A DNA stretch of 64,000 bases from Sipunculus nudus (lineage: Eukaryota > Annelida > Sipuncula > Golfingiida > Sipunculidae): assembly GCA_026874595.1 (NCBI GenBank), contig CM049314.1, positions 34,172,229 to 34,236,228 on the forward strand. The letters run 5' to 3'. Positions 35,857 to 47,430 of this stretch are shown one piece after another. The notes below the pieces were generated by a model that made no database searches, had not been told where the DNA came from, and worked only from the letters and a program-made list of their open reading frames with translations. Position 1 is the first letter of the stretch, and every line of letters starts with the position of its first letter. Made by a program: the position numbers and the translations under genes.

Positions 35857-36197
35857 GGCCAAAAAAATAAGGTTTGGTTCTCAGAGACTTTTTTTCATAA
35901 ATCAATGCGGGCGGGCTGTTTTTTTATTTTTAAGTATTTTGTAAGTTTCGATAAATATGTCAAATGATAAGGGAAAAGCATGACTGTAACAGATCTATTT
36001 TGCTAAACAAGTTAAAGCACTGCATTACAATGACAATTTTATTAAAATTGTATGATTTTATCTTCTTGAAAGAAATGTCAGAGCCCCTAGAGATCATAAT
36101 TGGTAAGTTTCTACTAAAAAAACAAAATAAAAATTTTTGATGCGGGGTTAAAAACTGATGTGGGGGTTACCTGAGAACCACACCTTTTATTTTTTTC
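35857..36197 (+). mobile_element. TIR element (non-autonomous DNA transposon), copy 1
   Basis: Starts GGCCAAAAAAATAAGGTTTGG with TTCTCAG and ends with CTGAGAACC followed by ACACCTTTTATTTTTTT, an inverted match of about 30 bp. Internal AAGTTTCGATAAATATGTC and GGGAAAAGCATGA also occur, inverted, in 38534-38818, so both are copies of one family. No transposase is present. Confidence 0.75.
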
Positions 36198-36512
36198 TGC
36201 ATCTTTTAACATCTTCATGGTCCTGAACTTGACTGTTATAGAAAAAGTGGCAGTGTACATCATCTTGGTTCTGTCCCTTGTATTTAGGTTTGTTATGGAA
36301 ACACTGCCAATGAGCAGAATCAGTAGTTTTTGTTATGGAAATATGGCAGCGAACGTAATCATGGTCGTGTCCTTGAGTAATGAAATTACTGGCCGGAAAC
36401 ATGGTCAGGTCCTATACAATAAAGTCAACAATGGAATAACCACTTTTCACAAATTCTCTTCCACCTGGGTGTAACCATGGGGGATGTTCCCCATAATCCT
36501 ACTATTGTTAAA
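36198..36512. other. Non-coding stretch
   Basis: Weakly periodic: TTATGGAAACACTGCCAATGA and TTATGGAAATATGGCAGCGA are about 60 bp apart. No gene recognised. Confidence 0.4.
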
Positions 36513-36668
36513 TACAGTGGAGCCTCTGAATTAAGGACACTGGTGAGGTTTTCAAGTATCTGTCTGTATTAGAGAGGTCACTGATCTCAGTTTTTTTCCT
36601 GGCACTGCTTGAAGTGTTTGTAATAGAGATGTATTCTCAATGACAGATGTCCCTGTATTTACTACAGA
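36513..36668 (+). mobile_element. Possible MITE remnant
   Basis: TACAGTGGAGCCTCTGAAT at 36513 resembles the TACAGTnGAACCTC ends of Tc1/mariner or pogo MITEs, and GGACACT with AGAGAGGTCACTG fits their interior. The matching right end is not clear. Confidence 0.35.
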
Positions 36669-37027
36669 ACTAAACAAACCGTCAGATGATCATACAATGA
36701 GTTCAAAAGGGGATAGAGTAAATCCAGTGATATCATTAACCAAATTATGATAAGGGTATTAATAATGATTATGACTGAACAGCTGTCTAAAAGCAAATAT
36801 ATCATCTGTATTTTGCCAATGCATAACATACATATAATAAATATTTCTGCAACAGTTCTGCAGTAGTTGTCACAGTTACAATCATATACTGAATGTCGTG
36901 CTCAAATCCTGTGTATGACATTTGTGACTGTTCACATCATTGACACTGACAGCGAAATTTATATCTTGATTAATATTTTAAAATTAACATAAAATCAAAA
37001 TAATAAATGTTCAGTGTACCATTTATA
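36669..37027. other. Non-coding stretch
   Basis: AT-rich, nothing recognised. Confidence 0.4.
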
Positions 37028-37330
37028 CCGTCCTGTTGGTGTATGGCCTTGACGTGGTAGGATGGCTTGTGTGTTCCAATGACCCCAAGAGCTATGTGGA
37101 CAGGGGTGTGGGCCCCTGGCAGGTTCAACCAGGCTCAACAGGTCTGTGGGGTAGGAGCCAGACAAAACTATACATCCTGGTCCTCCAGGTTGGGGGTTGT
37201 GCGATGGGTTAACTACCCTCACACAGAAAAAAGACCCTAGTTACAGAAACCATCAACAGTAAAACTCAGGATGCTGTTGAGGCCCTATGCTCCGCTAGGA
37301 GCAAAGAGGACTAAGTCAAGTAAGTCAAGT
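37028..37330 (+). mobile_element. Retroelement or SINE fragment with (AAGTC)n tail
   Basis: A GC-richer 300-bp block in AT-rich surroundings containing TGGCCTTGACGTGG, GGTCCTCCAGGTTGGGGGTT and GGCCCTATGCTCCGC. It ends in AAGTCAAGTAAGTCAAGT at 37313-37330. A microsatellite-like tail is typical of LINE or SINE 3' ends. Family not established. Confidence 0.5.
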
Positions 37331-38533
37331 ACCATTTATATCTGGTCTGACATAAGTATACTTAATCAGTAAATTAATATACAATGTTGTTAATATATCA
37401 TCTATTTAAATATATAAGCGGGATATAGGTAAGGACTAAAAGTAATTATAGATTGGCATAATGAAGGGCTAGCTGTGATATTGTGACACTGATGATGACT
37501 ATTTAATGGGAGTATAAAGCTTCCTTTTAATTTAACAAAATTATCATTTTTATTAATAAAATATAAGTACACCATCAGAGTCAATAAGCAACAGTCACAA
37601 GGGTAAAACCACATGAATCAGTTTAAACTGATAGTACTGATAAACATCCCCTAGGATATAAACAGACATAAAGAGTGATAAAAATAGAACAAAAGAATCT
37701 ATAAATAGCACAAAAATGACAAATCAGGACAATCTGGAAAATCATTTGTTCACAGTACAACAAAGACCTTGTGATTTATCAGATTAACCAGAAATCAAAT
37801 TAACTGTTTCTCCATTTGTTTTAATTATTAATACATGGTAACCACTATATAATAATTGATATATCACTGACGTATACCATGCATACTGTCATATTCTGTT
37901 CACAAGATGGTACTGCCACCTCCTGGCATTTGTTGACATAGTGGTTGATGTTCAATGCAGTCCTGAATGATAAGGTTACAGTTTATATAATCTTTATATT
38001 TACAAAACAACTAATATCTCACTTTCAGCTATTAGCATATTTAATAGTTTAATAGTTATAAAGAAATCTATATAAATAAATATGTAATAGTTTTCATCTC
38101 AAAAAATCTATAGCCATGCAACTCAGGGAGTCTAATAGGTGTCAATTTCAAGTGTTCCTAAGTGGCCCTTTAAACAGTGAAGGGTTAATTAATCAAGTTT
38201 ACTGTCATATTTCCAGGGGTACATAACAACAGAGGGGGAGAAATCGACAAGGCTGCAAACTGTGAATGATGTTTGTTACTAGCATCTTACTAACCAACCC
38301 CTGATGTACTGTGGTACGTTTCATATTTGTGCCACGGTTAAAGTTTTGTGACTCCTCAAGTGTTTCACTAAGAGTTCAATTTTCATCTTACAGAACCTTT
38401 ATGATTCTTACAAACAAGTAACCTAAAAACAAAAACATCATTATATGAATGATTTAATATACAAGTATCAAAATCTAAATAATTTGACAACAACCAAAGG
38501 GAACACCAAACAACTGAAAAACCTGGTTTATTA
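37331..38533. other. Non-coding stretch
   Basis: Strongly AT-rich, no gene recognised. Confidence 0.4.
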
Positions 38534-38818
38534 GGCCCCCAAAAAATAAAAGGTATGGTTCTCAGGCACTGCCGGCATCAAAAAATTTTATTTTGTTATT
38601 CATCTTTACAGAAGATAAAATAATACAATTTTGATAAGTTTTCCTTTCTTATGTACTGCTTTTACCTGTTAAGAAAAAAAATATGTTATTATCATGCTTT
38701 TCCCTGACCATATGACATTTTTATCGAAACGTACAAAAAAAAAAAGAATTAAAAAAACCCACTCGCCTGCAATGATTACTGAAAAAAATAGTGCCTGAGA
38801 ACCATACTTTTTTTTGGC
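38534..38818 (-). mobile_element. TIR element, copy 2, inverted relative to copy 1
   Basis: The left end GGCCCCCAAAAAATAAAAGG with TATGGTTCTCAGGCACT (38534-38570) and right end AGTGCCTGAGAACCATACTT then TTTTTTGGC (38790-38818) are inverted repeats. TTTATT at 38527-38532 and 38819-38824 may be the target-site duplication, with one extra base on the left. Internal TCATGCTTTTCCCTGACC and TTTTTATCGAAACGT are the reverse complement of the copy-1 interior. Confidence 0.82.
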
Positions 38819-40599
38819 TTTATTGGTAAATAATACAAAAGACCTGATGTTATTTGTTACATCAGTCTTTGTTTTATGGTGATTGTAAAAGACTAACTAT
38901 CCTTAACAGTACTGATCTTTTTGTCTTTTCGATGCAAGAGGTGCTGATAGCGTACATGAGATGTCAGCTGTGACATTATCAGGTATGAATGTTCAACTCT
39001 CTAGGCTAGCCAGGCATCTTATTCACAAATTTATTTTCATGATATCTTCCTTTTCTCAAATATTATCAATTTGAAACCATCATGGACAAAAGGCCAACCC
39101 TAAATATGTTCATCATCAACATTTGCACTTGGCTACAAACCATCATCTGAAGTATATATGAAGTCAAATAATAATCTTCAAATGGTTACTGACTGATGCT
39201 GGTTACTATAAATAGATTGACCCTTGAGCGCTAACCCTCTCTCTATAAATTTAATTCATTTGTGACATTCAATGTTCATGTGTATTCTCCAAGCATCTTA
39301 ACATTTAATGTATGGATGAAGTCAAATAATTAAATCTTCACAATAATCAAATAAAGAAAGATGCAGCTACCGTTGGCATGACGACAAGACAGGAAATCTT
39401 TGATATCTCCAAGTGACATCTGTCCCTTTTTAAGGGTGAATGATATTAAATAATAATGCAGGCCACCAATAAAGACTTCCTCTGAACATGAAAGCCTATT
39501 TGGTGGTGTTAGTTTGGATTTTGATCAAATTCCGTGACAAGCTATTGCCAAGCATACAGTGGCCGGCTGACCATAAAGAGTAGAAATGTAAAGGATATGG
39601 CCACATCAAGGTTCATAAGATACGCTTCACACAAATAATGAAACCATTATGATTTATGGGACTTAAATAACTGGAAATGGACAGGTGACAGAGAGATCTG
39701 TTCCAAACGATTGATTCTAAATGATCACATTTATATGCCCACAGTCAGAGGGGCTGTTCTGAGCCTTTTACCATATAGCATAGTGAAATGTGATTTCTTA
39801 AATTGACAATGTATCTCATTACAGCTGCCCATACATGTATATTTAACTACAATGTAATCATAAAACCTGCTAAGCTTTTAAATATGATTTGTCACACAGA
39901 TACATGTGGCTGAATCCATATGATATTAAATTGTTGATCCAGGGGTGAGCATTCATGGTGTACTAACTATAGCCCCGTTCAGAAATTATTTAGACCTGGA
40001 TTTTATTCTAAAATATTCAAAATTGGGTACAGCTTTCTCCATGTTTTACTTTGTGAATTTAGCTTTTGTTACAAGGGTTGCTGTCCAGGAGCTCATATGC
40101 TTTCTGGAGGTGTCAGTTTGATATTATTGGTTTATTGAGTCCTCAAAGCTTAAAAGATTAAAAGTCACAGCCATTTTTCCACAATAGGAAAATTTACATC
40201 AGGATCTGTAATAGAAATGAGACAGAAACAGAGAAAGCTCCTCAAAGACATCTGATCATTTATATAATACTGACTGATATCCTGATAAGGTCATGTCTGT
40301 AAATGATCGATCATCACAATCATATAAATGATGTAGTACAACATGTCAGTGAGTGATTGATCACCTCCATTTCATGGCAGTCACCCTCAGTAACTTTTTT
40401 GGGGGCAATAACAGTTTTATTTTGTCCACATCACAGAGTGTTACATCAATATGAACTTATCACATCAAAGACCCCTGATTTTATATGTAATTGCCTAATT
40501 ACTTATCTGATGTATCATATCAGACCCAATCTTTCTATAATTTAACTGACAAAGGCCCTTAATTGGTCACATAATTAACTCCTCTGTGGCCTGCTCAAA
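38819..40599. other. Non-coding stretch
   Basis: No gene recognised. TATGAAGTCAAATAATAATCTTCA at about 39158 and a similar segment at about 39317 hint at a local duplication. Confidence 0.4.
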
Positions 40600-40800
40600 A
40601 ATGGCCCGTTTTTAGTCTTAAGGTGTCACGAACGATGCCAAGGGTGTCCTAAGGGGGAATCATTTTCCATATTTTCCAATAATCCTGAGGACTTGGACAT
40701 TATTTGGGAAATCTCACTATGAGTCAGTCTGTATCAGAATCTATCCAGTGTATCCAGCTGGATGAACTCAGCCCATGGAAAATGGGTCCCAGACACACCC
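40600..40800 (+). repeat. Dispersed repeat, copy B
   Basis: Same element as 14071-14280, same orientation. It contains GATGCCAAGGGTGTCCTAAG, GACATTATTTGGG, TATCCAGCTGGATGAACTCA and GGCCC-rich edges. Confidence 0.65.
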
Positions 40801-43800
40801 AGCTGAAGTCAGACTAAACTGTTCCAATGCTAGAACCATAACATCTTCATATATTAATATCACCTTTTGTTTAATGAGAAACATTGTATGTATAATAAAG
40901 ATCCTGCTAAAAACCTACATAACTGACACTCAATTGATAAATGACAAAATCTAACAGCTCATCTCAATACTCTCCAAGACAATCAGAATCAGCTAAAGAA
41001 GTGATGTCCTGGGCTAAAGCTAGATAAACGGGTGCAGATAAGACTTTGTGGGGCCTTGTAAGTCCTAGTAACCTACTGTCTGGAATCAGACCAGTTTCTT
41101 TCATGTGTCTATGTAAATAAACAGCAGACAGTAGTGAGACCAGCTGACACAATGAGCAACTATCACCAGGACATAGTTTTTTCTACCTCCTTTCATCAAA
41201 ATCACACATGAAAAGTGAGATAATTTATGGCATATTTACTGTAATGTGTGATAACAGGCATTGCTATGGTAGTGTTGCCAGAGGCCCAGTGTGTAAATCA
41301 GCTGTTTTTGTGTATATTAGTAAACACCAATGTGTACGCATACTAACCTCTGCAGAATTTTATGCTCCATTACAAAGAGGGGTTCAAGGAAAAAGCCTGG
41401 CGGCCGGATTCATAACAATGATGTAATTATAAATAAAATTTCTGTCCCATGGTACTTAATACAAGTTTCTCTTTGTAAATGATGCAGGGTATGTGTAGCA
41501 TTGTGTACATGTTACTTAAAGAGTTTTCCATACAACAAAATACAAATCCCAGAAGGAATGTAAGAAATGTGAACTGCACCAGCACCAGGATGGAACGCAA
41601 GAAATATGTGCTTTTTTAACTGTGTAACACAGATGCAGGGTGTGTACAGAACAAGAAATGTTGCCAATAGGATAAAATACCCAGCCGAAGTGGAACTTGA
41701 GAAGTATGTTCCAGTACTCTTGAACTACTGAGATGGAAAGTGAGAAATATGTTATTCTCCCTAAAATAAATTCCAAACTATTAAAATAAATTCCAAACTA
41801 TGAAAATTCATGTAAAGATTTTTTAATATCTGTAAATTAGAAAAATATCATCCAAATTAGACAAATGCCTAACCATGTATTAAATGAGAAAATACACCTT
41901 AACAGCAGATTTTGTGTCGCATGTGAGAGGATCATGAGAGACAGAGAAACAGACAGACATGATACAGTGGAGGGGGCAAATATGTTACGTGATGCAACAT
42001 GTTAATACATGATTAATACAACTGACCAAAAACCTTATCTGTCTCGAAACAGTTTTTCTGTGATTGCCGTCTTCATTGCCGTCTATTTCATCTTATACAA
42101 TTTATCAGGATGGAAACAGTCATGAAGTGTTTGAGATTTTTCTTAAGTTTTTGTTCTAGCTCACACATCATAAGGGTTGGAAAGAAAGTAATGAAGTGAC
42201 AAGGTAATTAAATATGTGATCACTTTAATTAATTGGATATGGCGAAGAAAATGCTGACAGGAAACCACAAATATCTTAAATGCACAGATTAGATATAGAA
42301 AATCTGATTACATCCTGTATTGTTACAGGCAAATCTGCTTGTACATCTGAAGGATAAACAATTTTTTATGTATAATGAATATGATTTGACACCAAAAAAA
42401 GATACAGGAGTTGATTTGCATCTTTAACAGTTGGTAGAGAGATGTAGGTCACCAATGAAGTCTGGTGTCAGGGTTAAATATTATACATTACTGCCACAGT
42501 AATCAGGTTGGCATTGTAGTTTATTGCCCAGAGTCCCAGGCCCCTGCAAGCTATCTGATTGTCACAACTATCTCTACAATATATCCATAAGAAATAATGA
42601 ACAGACAATGGTTCATAAAGAATGAAGGGGCTACAGAACAGGAGAGGTTGAATTACAGAGCTGATGTATCTAATTAAGGATACTATTTTTGTATATAATC
42701 ACCTGGTTTGGACAGGTTACAGACTACATACTCACAGGAACATTAAGATAGAATGATAATTATAAGGCATCAGTTTTTGACGATTATTATGAAAGCAACA
42801 TTTGAATCTTAATTCATATTCTAATCAAAATATAATTTATTCATAGAAATATATTAAAGTATATAAAATAATTTAAATGGTACAATACATCTAATTCCTC
42901 TCACATGTAACATTTTATATTAGACACAGCTCATGTGTAACAGAGCATGGAACATATAATTATCTATATATAACACAGTTACAAGAGGGGAAACAATCCA
43001 CAAAAAGCATTATCCTGTAATACAAAACATGCAAAAAAGTATGTTCTATAAGAAACTATAAAATTAGTAGTTTTCATACTTTAAGCTTTTTCTCACATTT
43101 TGAAAAAACTACCTGTATCAATAAATCTACAGATCAAATAGTTGCTGAGACTGCTGATTACAGATGTGTGACGTATTGAGGGTCACAGAGTACAAGTGAC
43201 CCCAGGACTGACCTTTGGCCTGAAATGTGACCTTAGAGCACCCAGGAGCAGCTGACAGTCTGAGAGCCTTATTTGTAACCAGCAGACCATGGCAGTCACA
43301 TGCAACTATTAATCAGGTGTAACAGACCATGGAAAAGAAACTATAATTACTATATGCAATTAATAATAGGGATCATATTGGTACAAACCAATACTGCCTT
43401 GAGCTATTTGGGAGAGCTTGAAGGGGCAAACACCCGTGACATCTTACTTCAAGATTATGAAAGCCAGGCCACAAGGCAAATAGCAGTTTCAATTCAGGGA
43501 ATTTCAACGAGGGATAGCACTTGTGGGTGTTGGCAGTAAAATGCAGCATTCATGAAGTTTGAGTTAATTAAGAAGGGGGAAGGGGGGGGGGGGAGGGGTT
43601 GTTGGAAAAGAACAGGGCTCACAGCATTTTTTTTTAAGTTGAAAAGAAAACTTATACTAGTAAGTACCTTCCGCATCTATCTAAGTAGCCAAATAATTAT
43701 TGACATTAAGATGACCCTGTACTGTACCAAATGCTGTACAGGGTTCACAGTATCTTCAACTGCAGATCATTAAAGCAGACAGGTAACTTCAAGCAAATGT

Positions 43801-46800
43801 ACAGGGTAATCATACACCAAGTTGAAAGAAACAATTGCACTCAACCAGACTGATAGCCCTGAATAATCTGAGTGATCGGTGTCTGTGAGAGTTAATAAAT
43901 ATGCATTCATATCCACATCAAAGAGGACGTTGATGAAAACCTCTTGAGACACCTGTTCCACTCCCCAGTACCCTGTAAGGTTTATCAAGTGCCTGACTCT
44001 CTTCTCCAACTCTCCCCTATGGAACGGACCCCCAGGATGGACCCGCCTATCTGTGTGACCCTGGTTTGATACAGACTGCTGACCTCTACCTAGGGTGCCA
44101 GAAAACCTTGACCTGCCAAGTTTGACAAATGGCAGTTGGGATGCTGGTTACTCTGTCATCCAGTATGATATGGTACCTCCATGTAACTATCTAAAACTGA
44201 GCCTGCAGGGTTTAACAAGCTGAACCAGACCAACCAGTATTTCACGGATATATATCATAAAATATATATTTTCTGTTGCAATGATTTTTTGTTTTTAAAA
44301 TAAACTTTTCTCCCTACACACTTACTCCTTACTAGCATTACTCTTAGAATTTCATGGAACAAAATTTGCATATTTTTCGTAATGATTTTTTTAAATTGAA
44401 AGGAAACTGTTTTAATTATTACCCATTTGACAAGTCTTCAATGTTGTTACCCAGTAAAGAAATTAATGCAAAGGCCAAGGCTCATCGAAGGAACCAGAAT
44501 GTTTACAAGCATGTGCAGAAACAAAGGAACGTTAGCCCATCATCGTGGACATATTTGGACATACAACACAATATAACAGACCAACCTAAATTTTCTTATT
44601 AACAAATCAGATTTGCTTACTGTCCCCCATTTTATGCAATATCCTCATTTCCCCGACTTAAGAGAGGAAAATCTTCCAAGCTTTTCTGTATTTCCAGGAA
44701 CCAAGGGAATACTAACTGGCAGCCTATTCTATGGTTATCAAGGTCAACAAGGCATTGTAACATTTTTAAAATATATTTTCTCAACATAAAAGCAAATTTT
44801 ATTCCTTAATCATGAGCAAAGGAACTGAAAACAGCATCCCAGAAGAAAAAGATACAGTGGCCACATTCCAATGAACACCCACAGCATAAACCATTATCTC
44901 TGACATATTTGCCTTATCAACAGTTAGCTCACAGAAACATGTCTTAACCATGATACATGAAAAAGATGAAGCTCAGGGAACATATTTCTCATGTTATAGG
45001 CCATGAGTGACATATGAGGATGTGTGGTTATGTGAGGTGACATGTATATCAATCACTATGTCAAACCATACAGGTGGACAGATACCAATATCTATGGCAG
45101 CAGCTACAGAAATGTGGAGTCGGGGGATTGTATAGCCCTAAAAGGACCCGCACCAGCTCCCTCACCAACAACATAAGTGGAGAGTAGAGTTTCATTCCAG
45201 TAATGTGGCCTCCATCATATGTCAGGAAGAAGAATAGAAATGACGTGTATTAAGATTGTTGAGAATGCCACACAAGGCCAAGTGCAAATGGGTTCAAGAC
45301 GCCTTCCCAGGTCACCTCCAGAACACTATGCACCCGAGTCCAAGGAACGAAGTTGGACGAGAAAGCAGAGCTGTAGCAGCCAGCCTCAATCTGGGCCAAA
45401 TGCCTGGTCTTAATAATAACCAAAAAGAACCGTAAAGTTCACCAAAAAGTACCTAAACACCACCTTCACCCTCATGTAGACCTGCAAGCAGACAGCGCAG
45501 ATTTGCCTAGAACTCCTATAGTGAATGTTAATGAATGATCTTTAGCTTTCATTAATGACATTATCAATTCAATGGCTCTGATAAATTGATATCAAGATAC
45601 AGGGATCATCTTCATAAACTGGTGCCACTACAACTAAAAGAACAAATTGTAGTTTACTTTTAAAAATTTAATGCACCTCATGAGATCATCAATGTTCAGC
45701 TGCACAATGCAAGATCTGAACCCAAATCATGCAAGGTTTGATACACTAACTTAAGACAAGCCAGGGTCTGATGAAGCCAGGAGCTGCAGAGAACAGTGTG
45801 TGTGTGTGACTGATGTAACTTGTCAGACAGCTGGTACTGTGGGTCAATTCATGGAAATAGTGGCATGCCAGGCTGTCTCACTCACTCTCCAATAAACAGT
45901 ACAATTCAACACACTGGCTGGACATGGCAGGACATCAACTATGCCCCGCCCCCCAGAGACCCCCCCCCCCCCCCCCATCCACCTTCCCCATGTAATAAAT
46001 GTACAGACAGCAGGACACCAGAGAGACCGGTTTACCTCTACTTCTTGGATGTCTGTGGTTGGTTCACATGCTGCCAAACAGGCCAACCCCAGCCTTGTAT
46101 ACCAGCCCTGTACAAGAACCAGCAGGCTGATCAATAGCAATCCTGCCAGCCTCTGGAATCCATGACTGTTGCTTCTGACACAGTCCATGTACCAGCCAGC
46201 CAGGCTTCACGCTGGGGTCTCCTGGCCACAAGCTGTACCCCACTCTCTCCCTTCACTCTCCTGGCAGGTCTCCCCAAAAAAACTCACTTTCTAACAAAAC
46301 TAGCAGTGGCTATATTTAGTAACCAGGTCAGTTGGGGGTTACTAGGACAGGCTGGTTTAACCACTAGGTAAACACAGGGGGGATAGACCAGTATTTGTTG
46401 CTTCTTTGTATCTTAACACACTCTTAGATTAAACCTTTTGAACATAACCCTGTGGAAAAATGATTACATAATAAACCATGTCTGTATGACAATTGATCCC
46501 TGCTCTCTGAGGACAACTATTCATACTAGGACCAGGCTTACACCACCAAACCTGAATGGGATGACCTGGGGGGTCACCTTCTGCCAGGAAATAATCAATC
46601 CCAGGGATTGCCGTGGCAACAGAAATGCAAGGCCATATGGTTAAAGTGTCTGCATTGAGAAGTCCACAAAACATCTGAGCCCCAGGGTGTTCCTAAACAT
46701 CCCATAATATGACTGCCTCAGGCAGTGACTGTAATAAACCTGCAAGATCAAATCCACCAGTCACCCCACTAAATGGTGCTGTGTGATCCTGATGTAATAA

Positions 46801-47262
46801 GAATGTCTGGCAGACCTGTGACCTCGTACATTTCCTGGCCACTCAAGTTGTTACCTTACTCTTGCGCTGATAGGTGCCTTGCGTGATCCCCATCTCCCAA
46901 CAGCTCTCTCCTTTAACAGGACTTTTATTAAGCCTCCTCTCTTCTCTCTGCTTTGATTCTATTAATCTGAGGATTACACTTCTCTAAATTTGATACTTGT
47001 AATACAAAACCTTCTTTGGGAAGTATTACATCAGTAATTATATACATCATGGATTTTAAATTGTTAACATTTCCAATATTCCTTTTGCATCATGATACTC
47101 AATTCTTCATTTTTAATTCCTAATTACTCTTACATATAATTTCCAACTCCTTTTATATAGTAGAATCCAATACTTCAATTTAAATAACCTATTCCTATAC
47201 TAAACATTCAATATATATTGTTGCTATGATCCTGTGAAACCATACTTGTATACTGTAAAGCA
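40801..47262. other. Long non-coding stretch with simple repeats
   Basis: No gene recognised over about 6.4 kb. Features seen: a 20-bp direct duplication (AAAATAAATTCCAAACTAT) at about 41765-41803, a G-run of 12 at 43582-43593 in a purine-rich block, and a run of 17 C at 45960-45976. The open frames near 45820-46371 overlap this C-run on both strands and have no known domain. Confidence 0.4.
46607..46620. promoter_or_regulatory. RFX X-box-like motif
   Basis: ATTGCCGTGGCAAC matches the RFX palindrome GTTGCC-NN-GGCAAC except for the first base. Motif evidence only. Confidence 0.3.
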
Positions 47263-47271
47263 TTCATTAAA
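47263..47271. repeat. Target-site duplication, left
   Basis: TTCATTAAA immediately precedes the foldback element and is repeated exactly at 47422-47430. Confidence 0.85.
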
Positions 47272-47421
47272 GGAAGTGTCCAGGCAGCCAACAATTTTGG
47301 CTGCGTCTTGACAGACCCCTGGACTGTCTAGGCAGCGGACAGTTTCTACACTGTCGGCTGCCTAGACAGTCCAGGATTCTAACACTCCGCAGCTGCCATT
47401 GTCAGCTGCCTAGACACTTCC
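47272..47421. mobile_element. Complete 150-bp foldback MITE
   Basis: The outer terminal inverted repeat starts GGAAGTGTCCAGGCAGCC and ends in the inverted GGCAGC/CAGCTGCCTAGACACTTCC form, pairing over about 23 bp with three mismatches. Inside lies a second, near-perfect hairpin: a 26-bp arm (47318-47343) pairs with 47350-47375 around a 6-base loop, with one mismatch. The 9-bp direct repeats TTCATTAAA flank it. A 9-bp duplication and GG..CC ends fit a Mutator-like element, an inference. No coding capacity. Confidence 0.9.
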
Positions 47422-47430
47422 TTCATTAAA

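Noticed and set aside
45820-46371. Overlapping proline- or glycine-rich open frames
   Set aside because: They arise from the C-run at 45960-45976 and neighbouring low-complexity sequence.
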